NCBI GenBank assembly: GCA_900548385.1
Contig: URKJ01000046.1
Location: forward strand, 1-33,736
Length of the DNA stretch: 33,736 nucleotides
Source of the DNA: an uncultured bacterium
GTDB taxonomy: Bacteria; Verrucomicrobiota; Lentisphaeria; Victivallales; UBA1829
Direction: 5' to 3'
How positions within the stretch are numbered: the first letter of the stretch is position 1; each line of letters opens with the position of its first letter. The translations under genes and the position numbers were made by a program. Positions 1 to 7,600 of the stretch are shown piece by piece. A model generated the notes under the pieces. That model worked only from the letters and a program-made list of their open reading frames with translations. It had not been told where the DNA came from and searched no databases.

Positions 1-49
1 ACGAGATGTAGCTCCGTCTCGTGGGCTCGGAGATGTGTATAAGAGACAG
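1..49. other. Untrimmed Nextera adapter (P7 end, i7 index, Read-2 transposase sequence)
   Basis: Bases 1-7 match the end of the Illumina P7 oligo, bases 8-15 are an 8-base index (GTAGCTCC), and bases 16-49 are the Nextera Read-2 transposase adapter ending in the mosaic end AGATGTGTATAAGAGACAG. This is library sequence and not genomic DNA. An apparent ATG at base 35 lies inside it and reads in frame into the kinase, so it gives a false start codon. Confidence 0.98.
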
Positions 50-2035
50 CTGGAAGACCGCATTGCCGAGGGCGGACAGGGTACCCTGTTCCGTGGACTG
101 GATAAAAAACTGCGCCGTCAGGTCGCAATCAAATCCCTGCATCCGGAAAAGGCGGACGATTTGCGCCAACGCCGTTTTTTCCTGACCGAGGCGCGTGTCA
201 CAGCGCAACTCGACCATCCCGCAATCGTACCGGTCTACACGCTCAATTCCGATCGGAAGCACGGTCTGCACCTCGCAATGAAGATGATCAACGGCGTCAC
301 GCTGAAAGCCTATCTGGAACAGGTCTGTACCCATTACCGTCTGGACGGCGTTTCATCGTTCGATGAAGAAAAAGCGATCCGGAACCGTCTGGAAATTTTC
401 CTCAAAGTCTGCGACGCACTCGAATATGCGCACAGCCGCAACGTCATGCACTGCGACCTCAAACCTGCCAACATCATGATCGGCGAATATCACGAAGCCT
501 ACATCATGGACTGGGGAATCGCGCACGCCATTCAGCCGGAGGAATCAAAGCGCACGCTCGCCGGAACCCCGCAATATCTTTCTCCGGAAGCCATTCTGGG
601 CGAATCCTGCGATCAGCGCGCCGATATTTTCGCCATGGGCGCGATCCTGTTTGAAACCGTCATGCTGAAACCCGCTTTCACCGGAGAAACGGCGGAAGAG
701 GTCATGGCAAACATCCGGGACGGCGCCATGGAGCCGGAAACTCATCGTTTCGGAACACGGGTCAGCCGCGACCTGAAAGCGATCATCCGGAAAGCTCTCG
801 CCGCGGATCCCGCCTGCCGCTATCAGCAGATCGGAGAACTTTCCGCCGACCTGCGCCGGTGTCTCATGGGACTTGAAGTCAGCGCCAGGCCCGACAATCT
901 GCCCCTGAAAGTAATCCGCTGGAGCAAAAATCACTGGCATACCACGCTGATCCTGCTGCTCGCCGCATTACTGATCGGCGCCGGGGAGCTCTCCTATTCG
1001 CTTTATCAGAATTACCGTTTCTCGGAGGAAATGAGACGGAGAGATTATGCGCTGGGTATGGCGTATTCGATCTGCTCCCGCGCGGCATATCTGCTCGACG
1101 AACAGTTCCTGAAACTGGAACAGATGACTTCCCTGCTCGCCGCCGATGTCCGGTACCTGCTGGAACATGATATTCATGAGGTCCCGGTTAAACAGAATTA
1201 TCATCATATCAGCCGCCTCCGGCGTATGCATTCGCCAACCATGCTGTATTCCTCTTTTCATCGCGGAACGATCGACCCGGCGGCGATCGTCTACAACACA
1301 ACCGCGGATACCCGGCTTCCCGATCCCTCCCTGCGGCTGGAACCGTTCGCGCGTTTCATCCCGCGTCTGCTTCAAATGATTCTCGCCAGTCCCCGCGACG
1401 CCAGAATCGTTCCGGACAACATGGAAGCGATGAAGCAGGAAGCGTTTTCCAAGGGCACGCCCGCCATCCGCGTTCTGTTCGGTTTTTCCGACGGGCTTTA
1501 CATCGCCTACCCGGCAGCGGGGGCATTCCCGGAACGTTACGATCCCCGTACCCGCGCATGGTACAAAGCGGCGCTCAATGCCAAAGGTCCCGGTCCGGTC
1601 TGGACGCATCCTTATATGGACAGCATTCCGGAAATCGGACTCGTCATCTCCTGCTGCGCTCCGCTTTTTCTGCAAAACGGAACGGACGGTGTGTGCGCAA
1701 TCGACATTTCCATTTCAAAAATGATCGAAGAACTCCACTCTTCCGGAAACAGCTCCCGTTTCGTGGAGGAAAAAGCAATTGTCGATGCGGAGGGAAGAAT
1801 CATCGTCTCCTCGCCGCAGAAAAGCGGACACAACCGGTCCGCAGACGGAGAACCGGTTTTCGCCGACCTCAACAATCCCGCTCTGCTCGATTATATCAAA
1901 AAGCGGAATTTCGGAATCCGTATCTGGCAGAACGACCGGGGCGAAGAGGTTGTCTATTCGTTCTGTCACATCCGCTCCGTCAACTGGTTTTACATTGAAC
2001 GGATAAACCTCCGCAAACTCCTGGAGTCCCTGTAA
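50..2035 (+). CDS. Transmembrane Ser/Thr protein kinase with C-terminal Cache sensor domain (5' truncated)
   Basis: The gene is cut by the contig edge; the first genuine codon is CTG at base 50 and the native start is missing. About the first 270 residues are a Hanks-type kinase: a glycine-rich loop (IAEGGQGTLFRG), the VAIKSL lysine, the catalytic loop HCDLKPAN in place of the usual HRD, the metal-binding motif DWG in place of DFG, and GTPQYLSPE in the activation segment. A membrane helix follows near residues 297-318 (LILLLAALLIGAG). The remaining roughly 340 residues resemble a double Cache ligand-binding domain, with the typical YDPRTRAWYKAA segment and a following VWTHPYMDS stretch. The expected topology is a cytoplasmic kinase and an extracytoplasmic sensor. 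It should phosphorylate Ser/Thr on unknown partners in response to a small ligand. It ends 89 bases before the pseudopilin-chelatase operon, which has its own promoter. DWG kinases are common in PVC bacteria (family knowledge). The domain calls are secure; ligand and substrates are unknown. Confidence 0.92.
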   Translation: MEDRIAEGGQGTLFRGLDKKLRRQVAIKSLHPEKADDLRQRRFFLTEARVTAQLDHPAIVPVYTLNSDRKHGLHLAMKMINGVTLKAYLEQVCTHYRLDGVSSFDEEKAIRNRLEIFLKVCDALEYAHSRNVMHCDLKPANIMIGEYHEAYIMDWGIAHAIQPEESKRTLAGTPQYLSPEAILGESCDQRADIFAMGAILFETVMLKPAFTGETAEEVMANIRDGAMEPETHRFGTRVSRDLKAIIRKALAADPACRYQQIGELSADLRRCLMGLEVSARPDNLPLKVIRWSKNHWHTTLILLLAALLIGAGELSYSLYQNYRFSEEMRRRDYALGMAYSICSRAAYLLDEQFLKLEQMTSLLAADVRYLLEHDIHEVPVKQNYHHISRLRRMHSPTMLYSSFHRGTIDPAAIVYNTTADTRLPDPSLRLEPFARFIPRLLQMILASPRDARIVPDNMEAMKQEAFSKGTPAIRVLFGFSDGLYIAYPAAGAFPERYDPRTRAWYKAALNAKGPGPVWTHPYMDSIPEIGLVISCCAPLFLQNGTDGVCAIDISISKMIEELHSSGNSSRFVEEKAIVDAEGRIIVSSPQKSGHNRSADGEPVFADLNNPALLDYIKKRNFGIRIWQNDRGEEVVYSFCHIRSVNWFYIERINLRKLLESL

Positions 2036-2053
2036 AAAAATTATAAAAACGAC

Positions 2054-2083
2054 TTGCCTTAGAGCTGCTCTAAAGTGTATAGT
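2054..2083 (+). promoter_or_regulatory. Sigma70-type promoter of the pseudopilin-chelatase operon
   Basis: The -35 box is TTGCCT (2054-2059) and the -10 box is TATAGT (2078-2083), with an 18-base spacer. It lies 41 bases upstream of the pseudopilin start and is the only good promoter-like match between the kinase stop and base 2125. The genes from 2125 to 8431 are nearly gapless, so this promoter probably drives all five. Confidence 0.6.
2059..2073. promoter_or_regulatory. Perfect palindrome in the promoter spacer, candidate repressor operator
   Basis: TTAGAG-CTG-CTCTAA is an exact inverted repeat with 6-base arms and a 3-base centre. It lies between the -35 and -10 boxes, where a bound dimer would block RNA polymerase. 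The TTAG...CTAA ends recall operators of DtxR/IdeR/MntR-type metal regulators, which would fit a haem or metal operon, but the match is partial and the regulator is unknown. No Fur-box consensus is seen. Confidence 0.5.
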
Positions 2084-2124
2084 ACTCTACTTTTTGAAAA
2101 TCCGGAATAACTGAAAGGCACGGA

Positions 2125-2949
2125 ATGAACAGAAATCTATCGGAACCGGCATGGGAAAAACGGGGGTTCACCCTTGTGGAACTCCTCGTGGTAATTGCCG
2201 TGATCGCCCTCCTTGCGGGGATGCTTCTGCCTGCTCTGAACGCGGCAAGAGAGAAAGGACGCGGTACCTCCTGCCTCGGAAACCTGAAACAGATCGCGAC
2301 CGCGAATCTCATGTATGCGGGCGACAACGAGGAGTATTCGGTTCCGTACAGCGTGACGGATTCCCCGGATCCGAATCAACCGGGCTATTACTGGTTCGGC
2401 ATTCAGAAAACGGACAAAATGTATGATATTACGGACAGTCCGCTTCTCGGCAGTTACTACGGCTATGCCGCCAATGTCATGGTTTGTCCCGTGACCCGCG
2501 CGGAACATGTCCCGGACCTGACTGCGGCGGAATTCGGCGGCGGATACGGTTACAACAACTGGTGGTTCGGCCACTACTCCTCCTCGCGCGGAAACAGCAA
2601 AACCGGCCCGTTCCCGTTCCGCATGTCCAGCTTCCGGAAAGTCTCCTCCACCATCATTTTCGGCGATTGCGCACGCACGGACCGGACTTCCGGCGAATAC
2701 CAGTACTCCACTCCGATGATGTACTGCAAAAAACAGCCAGGCGGAAGCACTTACGGCAATTCGCAGGGAACCAACCATTTCCGCCACTCCTCCCGCTCCG
2801 GAACCGCCTGGGCGGATGGTCACGTTACCATGGAACCCGTCGGAACCTTGAACGGAGACGCCGTGGCGAACTCCCGGAAAATCGGATTCATCGGAGCGGC
2901 GGACGAGGATTTCTATAATCCGATGCGCACCTCGGACAAACTGGAATAA
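2125..2949 (+). CDS. Pseudopilin-like protein with H-X9-DG signature (DUF1559-like)
   Basis: 274 residues. The start is set by AAAGG (2116-2120) five bases before the ATG. Residues 1-14 are a short leader ending in RG, followed by the type IV prepilin signature FTLVELLVVIAVIALLAG, cleaved after the glycine by a prepilin peptidase. Then come the LLPALNAAREKGR and CLGNLKQ segments typical of Lentisphaerota and Planctomycetota pseudopilins. Near the C terminus there is an exact H-X9-DG motif (His...WADGH). Family members are thought to be assembled or anchored through the hydrophobic N-terminal helix in the inner membrane; their exact role is not established. It is the first gene of a unit with the DUF2162/ExbB/DUF2149/CobN genes; only 10 bases separate it from the next ORF, which implies cotranscription. 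It could be a surface or periplasmic accessory for tetrapyrrole capture, but this is inference from position. Confidence 0.88.
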   Translation: MNRNLSEPAWEKRGFTLVELLVVIAVIALLAGMLLPALNAAREKGRGTSCLGNLKQIATANLMYAGDNEEYSVPYSVTDSPDPNQPGYYWFGIQKTDKMYDITDSPLLGSYYGYAANVMVCPVTRAEHVPDLTAAEFGGGYGYNNWWFGHYSSSRGNSKTGPFPFRMSSFRKVSSTIIFGDCARTDRTSGEYQYSTPMMYCKKQPGGSTYGNSQGTNHFRHSSRSGTAWADGHVTMEPVGTLNGDAVANSRKIGFIGAADEDFYNPMRTSDKLE

Positions 2950-2959
2950 CAGGAAATGT

Positions 2960-3727
2960 ATGCCGGAACTTTCTCCTGAAACAATCGGTCTTCTGATCGG
3001 CCTGGGCTTTTCCGTGGCGGTTTTCGCCTTTAAAACGGCGGTCGGGGAGTTCTACGCTCTTTCCGGAGCCAACGGCAGGAAAAAGCTGTGGCTTCTGACA
3101 GGCTCGACCGCCGTCTACATTCTGCTTTTCGCCGCGGCATTTCTTTTTGATTCATTCGTTCAGCCATTTGCGTTTCTGCAGAACGGAACATTTCTTCAGG
3201 CGGGGATCGGTATCCATCTGCTGATTGCCGCCGGATTCTTTCTATGGGGCGTACTTCTGCTGACTTCGGGAAACGGACACCGCCCTGCCCGCGGCTGGTG
3301 GCTGCTGATCATTCCGTGCCCCGTCTGCGCCTCCGTGATTATCTTCGCGACGTCGTTCGCCGGACTTCTGCTGCCGGATGCTGTCCGGACCGTGCGTCTG
3401 TTTGTTCCCGGCCTCTTCTTTGCTGTGAATTTTTCCGTACTCGGACTTCTGGAACTTTCCATCCGCAAAGGCGGCATGGATCCGCGCAACCTGACCGGCA
3501 GGCTGATGCTGTTCGTGGGGATCTATTTTGCCGGACTCCTGTTCCTGGTCCCGAATTTCGACCGGATCGAACAAATGTACCGGATCGTCGCTGGAAAAAA
3601 CGGAGAAACGGGTGTAAATTGGCAGCTTCCCGTTCTTGCAGGGGGAATCCTGACAGCCGGCTGGCTGTTCCAGATATACAACAACAAACGGCGGAGCCGC
3701 GGCTCCGTCCGGGAGGGAGTGAAATAA
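2960..3727 (+). CDS. DUF2162-type polytopic membrane protein
   Basis: 255 residues. AGGAA (2951-2955) precedes the ATG. The chain is almost wholly hydrophobic, with about six or seven membrane segments, and contains a cysteine pair in WWLLIIPCPVCASVII near residue 118, a hallmark I associate with the DUF2162 family of predicted transporters. That pair could bind metal or be redox-active. Family members co-occur with MotA/TolQ/ExbB, DUF2149 and CobN-like genes in Bacteroidota and methanogens, the same set found here, which supports the call strongly. The reaction is unknown; a permease for a metal ion or a membrane partner of the chelatase are both possible. Its stop overlaps the start of the next gene (TAATG), so the two are translationally coupled. 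Confidence 0.75.
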   Translation: MPELSPETIGLLIGLGFSVAVFAFKTAVGEFYALSGANGRKKLWLLTGSTAVYILLFAAAFLFDSFVQPFAFLQNGTFLQAGIGIHLLIAAGFFLWGVLLLTSGNGHRPARGWWLLIIPCPVCASVIIFATSFAGLLLPDAVRTVRLFVPGLFFAVNFSVLGLLELSIRKGGMDPRNLTGRLMLFVGIYFAGLLFLVPNFDRIEQMYRIVAGKNGETGVNWQLPVLAGGILTAGWLFQIYNNKRRSRGSVREGVK

Positions 3728-4290
3728 TGGTCTTTTTCGATTTGCTGAAAACGTTTATTTTTCTGGTGTCCGGCATTCTGCTGTACCCGGTTCTGATCCT
3801 GTTGAGCGCGTCCGCCGTCTACATTGTCTGGGCGGCGGGACGTTTCCTCGGCGAATGGATGGAACGCGCCCGCTGCGGACGCTTCGAACCGCAAACGGAT
3901 CAGGCGGAGAGTTTTCCGTTCCCCGCCGCCGTCCGCCGCTATCGCGACTCTTTGCGGAACGTGAATTTACAGGATGAAGCCGCTGTTGCTTATCTGATGC
4001 GCCGGGCGATTGCCGAACGGCAGAACTCTCTGGAAAAATACCGGATGCTGGTCCGTCTGACGCCCGCACTCGGACTTCTCGGAACACTGATCCCGATGGG
4101 GACCGCTCTGGCGGGAGTCGGAAACGGAGAATTCAATCTGGTCAGTTCCGAACTGGTTGTGGCATTCACAACCACCGTCATCGGACTCGCGGTCGGAAGC
4201 GCCGCTTTCCTGATCCATTCGGTGAAACGCCGCTGGATCACCTCGGACATCCGGCAGATCGAATACATCACGGAGGTCATGACCCGATGA
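3727..4290 (+). CDS. MotA/TolQ/ExbB-family proton channel protein
   Basis: 187 residues. There is a membrane helix near residues 9-35, a cytoplasmic stretch rich in charged residues, and then the conserved TolQ/ExbB block with MLVRLTPALGLLGTLIPMG followed by AFTTTVIGLAVGSAAFLIHSV, the two helices that line the proton path. ExbB/TolQ proteins form a pentameric inner-membrane ring that uses proton-motive force to move an ExbD/TolR partner. The partner here is probably the DUF2149 protein that starts 4 bases inside its 3' end (ATGA). No TonB is encoded in this window, so the energy may be passed to the chelatase or to the DUF2162 protein instead. A strong GGAGG-type ribosome site lies upstream of the start. 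Confidence 0.88.
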   Translation: MVFFDLLKTFIFLVSGILLYPVLILLSASAVYIVWAAGRFLGEWMERARCGRFEPQTDQAESFPFPAAVRRYRDSLRNVNLQDEAAVAYLMRRAIAERQNSLEKYRMLVRLTPALGLLGTLIPMGTALAGVGNGEFNLVSSELVVAFTTTVIGLAVGSAAFLIHSVKRRWITSDIRQIEYITEVMTR

Positions 4291-4613
4291 AATACATGCG
4301 GTCCGCAGAACACCGGAGCGAACCGTTCGACGACGATCCCATGTCATCCGTCGGCAATCTGTTCGACATCGCCCTCGTCTTCATCGTGGCTCTTCTGTTC
4401 GCACTGATGGCAACGTTCGGCAAAGAGTTTCTTGAGGGAAAAACCGAGGCCAGAGTAGATTCCTCCGGAAAAATCGAGCTCATCACCCGGAAAGGGAAAC
4501 AGATAAAATCACTCAAACAGTCGGATGAAAAAGCCGAAGGCCGCGGCGTGCGTCTCGGCACGGCTTACCGCATGGAGGACGGCACAACGATCTACGTCCC
4601 GGAGGCGGAATGA
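4287..4613 (+). CDS. DUF2149 protein, ExbD-like partner of the proton channel
   Basis: 108 residues with a single membrane helix (about 25-44). It begins GNLFDIALVFIVALLFALM, where an aspartate stands at the membrane edge much as the proton-carrying Asp of ExbD and TolR does. The remaining 60 residues are a small soluble, presumably periplasmic domain ending in GTTIYVPEAE. DUF2149 proteins are regularly found beside ExbB-like and CobN-like genes. The gene overlaps the ExbB gene by ATGA and the chelatase gene by ATGA, so all three are translationally coupled and probably made in fixed proportion. The stator-like role is inferred from topology and context; sequence similarity to true ExbD is weak by eye. 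Confidence 0.78.
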   Translation: MKYMRSAEHRSEPFDDDPMSSVGNLFDIALVFIVALLFALMATFGKEFLEGKTEARVDSSGKIELITRKGKQIKSLKQSDEKAEGRGVRLGTAYRMEDGTTIYVPEAE

Positions 4614-7600
4614 GAGCGCTCCCGCTGTTTCTGCTTCTATTGTCCGCCTTTCTTCTCTCCGCCGCGGAACGGCACGTTCTGTATCTGCCGGGAGAATCCA
4701 ATGCGGCAACGGCAAAACGGGCATTCCGGAAACTGGCGCTTCCGCCGGACATCCGGTTTCATCTGATTCCCGACGCCTCGGACCGGAAACGTCTGCAAAC
4801 GGAAATCGCCCGCGCGGACCTCATCGTCGCCAACGGCCTGATCGCGGAATTCCGGGAAGCCCTGCTCGCCCACGCACGGCTTGGAAAGACAAAGATCTAT
4901 CTGCTGGGAACGGAACACCTCCGCTCCCGGATCCCGCCTGAACTGTTGAGGCACAGTCATTTCCCCATGGAGAAACGGGTTGCAGAGTACCGGAACACGC
5001 TGTCCGCCCACAATCAGCGGAATCTGATCCGTTATCTTGTCCAAAAAGAACTGGATCCCTCCGTCACCTGCGAGCCGCCGCAAACCCGTCCGGCGCTCGG
5101 ATTCGTCGATCCGGCATCCGGAAAAACGTTCCCCGACTGGCGGGCATTCCGCAGGGAACATCCGGAAAAACCGGGACTCGGCCGGGCGGTCATCCTGTTC
5201 TATGCCGCCAACAACACGCCGGAGGAACTCGCCCTGATGCGCCCGCTGGCCGACGCTCTGGAACGCCGCGGACTCGAAGCCGTCTGTGCGTTCGGCGATG
5301 AAATCCGGCTGATCCGGGAACAACTGCTTGATGAACACGGCAAATCCCGCTTTGATATTGCAATCGCGTTTTCCTTTAAATTCAAAGCGGGACTCGGCGA
5401 TGCGATGAAAGACGCGCTTGCGGCACTCGACATTCCCGTCATCAACGCGCTGAAACTGTACCGCCAGACCTCCCCCGAATGGGAAAATTCCGCGCAGGGC
5501 ATGAACAACTTTTCCGTTGCGTTCGCCATGATCGCCCCGGAGGTCTCCGGACTGATCGAACCGTCGCTCCTGATCGGACGCCGCCGGGAAGAAAGCGGAA
5601 TCCGGGAACATCCCATGACCGCCAACATGGAACATCTGGCGAACCGCGCTGCCAAATGGGTCACGCTGCGGAAAAAAGCAAATCCGGAAAAACGCGTGGC
5701 ACTGTTCTTCTACCATCCCGAAGGCGGAAAGCAGTCGATCGGAGCAAGCTACCTGAACGTCCCCCGTTCAATCGTCACCATCATCCGGGAACTCCGGCGG
5801 AACGGCTATGATTCCGGCGGACTCGAAACGCTGGATGAAAAAGCGCTTGCCGGACGGTTGACCGCCGGAGTCCGCAACGTCGGCAGCTGGGCTCCCGGTG
5901 AACTGGATGAACTTCTCCGGGCTGGAGACTTTGTCCGTCTTCCATTCCCGCAGTACAGACAGTGGTTCGCGGAGCTCCCGCAGGCATTTCAGCAATCCGT
6001 AATCCGGGAATGGGGAGAACCGGAGCAGTCAACAGTCATGACAAAAGACGGCGCATTCATCATTCCCGTTCTGCAGCGCGGCAACCTCGCGGTGCTGCCG
6101 GAACCGATGCGCGGCTATCTCGGCGACATCGGCAAGCTCTATCATTCCAAAACACTTGCGCCGCCTCATCAGTATGTGGCGGTATATCTCTATCTGCGCC
6201 GCATATTCCGTGCGGATGCGGTGATCCACCTCGGCCGTCACGGTTCGCAGGAGTGGCTTCCCGGCAAACAGCTGGGGCTCTCCGAATCCTGCGCCCCCGC
6301 CGTTCTCGGCGGAGATATGCCAAGCCTGTACCCGTACATTTCCGACGGCATCGGCGAAGGCATTCTGGTCAAGCGGCGCGGCGCAGGCGTCATCCTCAGC
6401 CATCTGACGCCCGTCCTCGGCAAACCGGGAACCCAACCGGCTCAACGCCGGATCTCCTCGCTGATCCGGGAATACCAAAGTGCCGACCCGAACCGGAAAA
6501 ACGCGGTTTTCGCAAACCTGAAAAATGCCGTCTCCGCCGGAATTCTCCGAGATGCGGACATCGGGGAGCTGAATGCGGAAACGCTCCATCAGCTCCAGCA
6601 CTATCTGGAAGACCTCGCCCAAAACGCCCTGCCGTTCGGTTTGCATTCCTACGGGCTCTCCCCCGGAAAAGCGGAGATCGAACGCTTTCTGGAACTCTCC
6701 GGCAAAACGGGAAAAGAACGGGAAACGCTTCGGGCCGGACTTGCGGAATCCGGCAAAGACGAACGGGATGCTCTTCTTGCCGGGCTTTCCGGACGTTTCA
6801 TCCGCCCCGGACTCTCCGGCGATCCGGTGCGCGCTCCGGATTCCCTCCCAGTCGGACGCAACTTCCACGGCTTTGATCCCGACCGTTTTCCAACCCGCGA
6901 CGCTTTTGAACGCGCACGGAAAGCGGCAGATCAGCTGATCGCATCCCACCGTGCCTCGCACAACGGAGCTTATCCGGGCAATACGGCGATTATCCTGTGG
7001 GCTGGCGAAAGCGTACGGACCGGCGGACTCAACGAAAGCATTCTGCTTCATCTGATCGGCATGGAACCGGAATGGGATCAAAACGGCAGAGTCCGCACAT
7101 TCCGTCCGGTCCCCGCCAGCCGTCTGAACCGTCCGCGTCTGGACGTGACCGTCACGACGTCGGGAGCGTACCGGGACCAGTTTGCCGGACTGATGGCAAA
7201 ACTCGATGCGGCACAGCGGGCCGCCTCCAAACTGACCGATACCGAAAATTTCATTGCCGCCAACACCCGCAAAACCGCCGGAGAACTGATCCGGCAGGGC
7301 ATTCCCGGAGCCGAAGCGGAACGTCTTGCCTCGCGCCGTCTCTATTCCCCCGCTCCGGGTTCCTACGGCGTGGGTGTCAGCCGCGTGGCGGGAGCCTCCG
7401 GCGTCTGGGAGTCCGGCAGGGAGATCGCGCAGGTCTACCTGGACCGGATGAGCCATGGGATGAATGCGGACGGCTCGTTCGGAGAAGCCCGTTCCGCATT
7501 CGGCGTTCAGCTGGAAACCGTCACCTCCGTTCTCCATTCCCGCAGTTCCACGCTTTACGGCGTCACAGACATCGACGACATGTATCAGTATCTGGGCGGT

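Noticed and set aside
35..49. ATG at base 35 as the start of the kinase
   Set aside because: It lies in the Nextera adapter and reads in frame into the gene only by chance.
2036..2124. Fur box upstream of the chelatase operon
   Set aside because: No GATAATGAT-type repeat is present; the palindrome has a different sequence.
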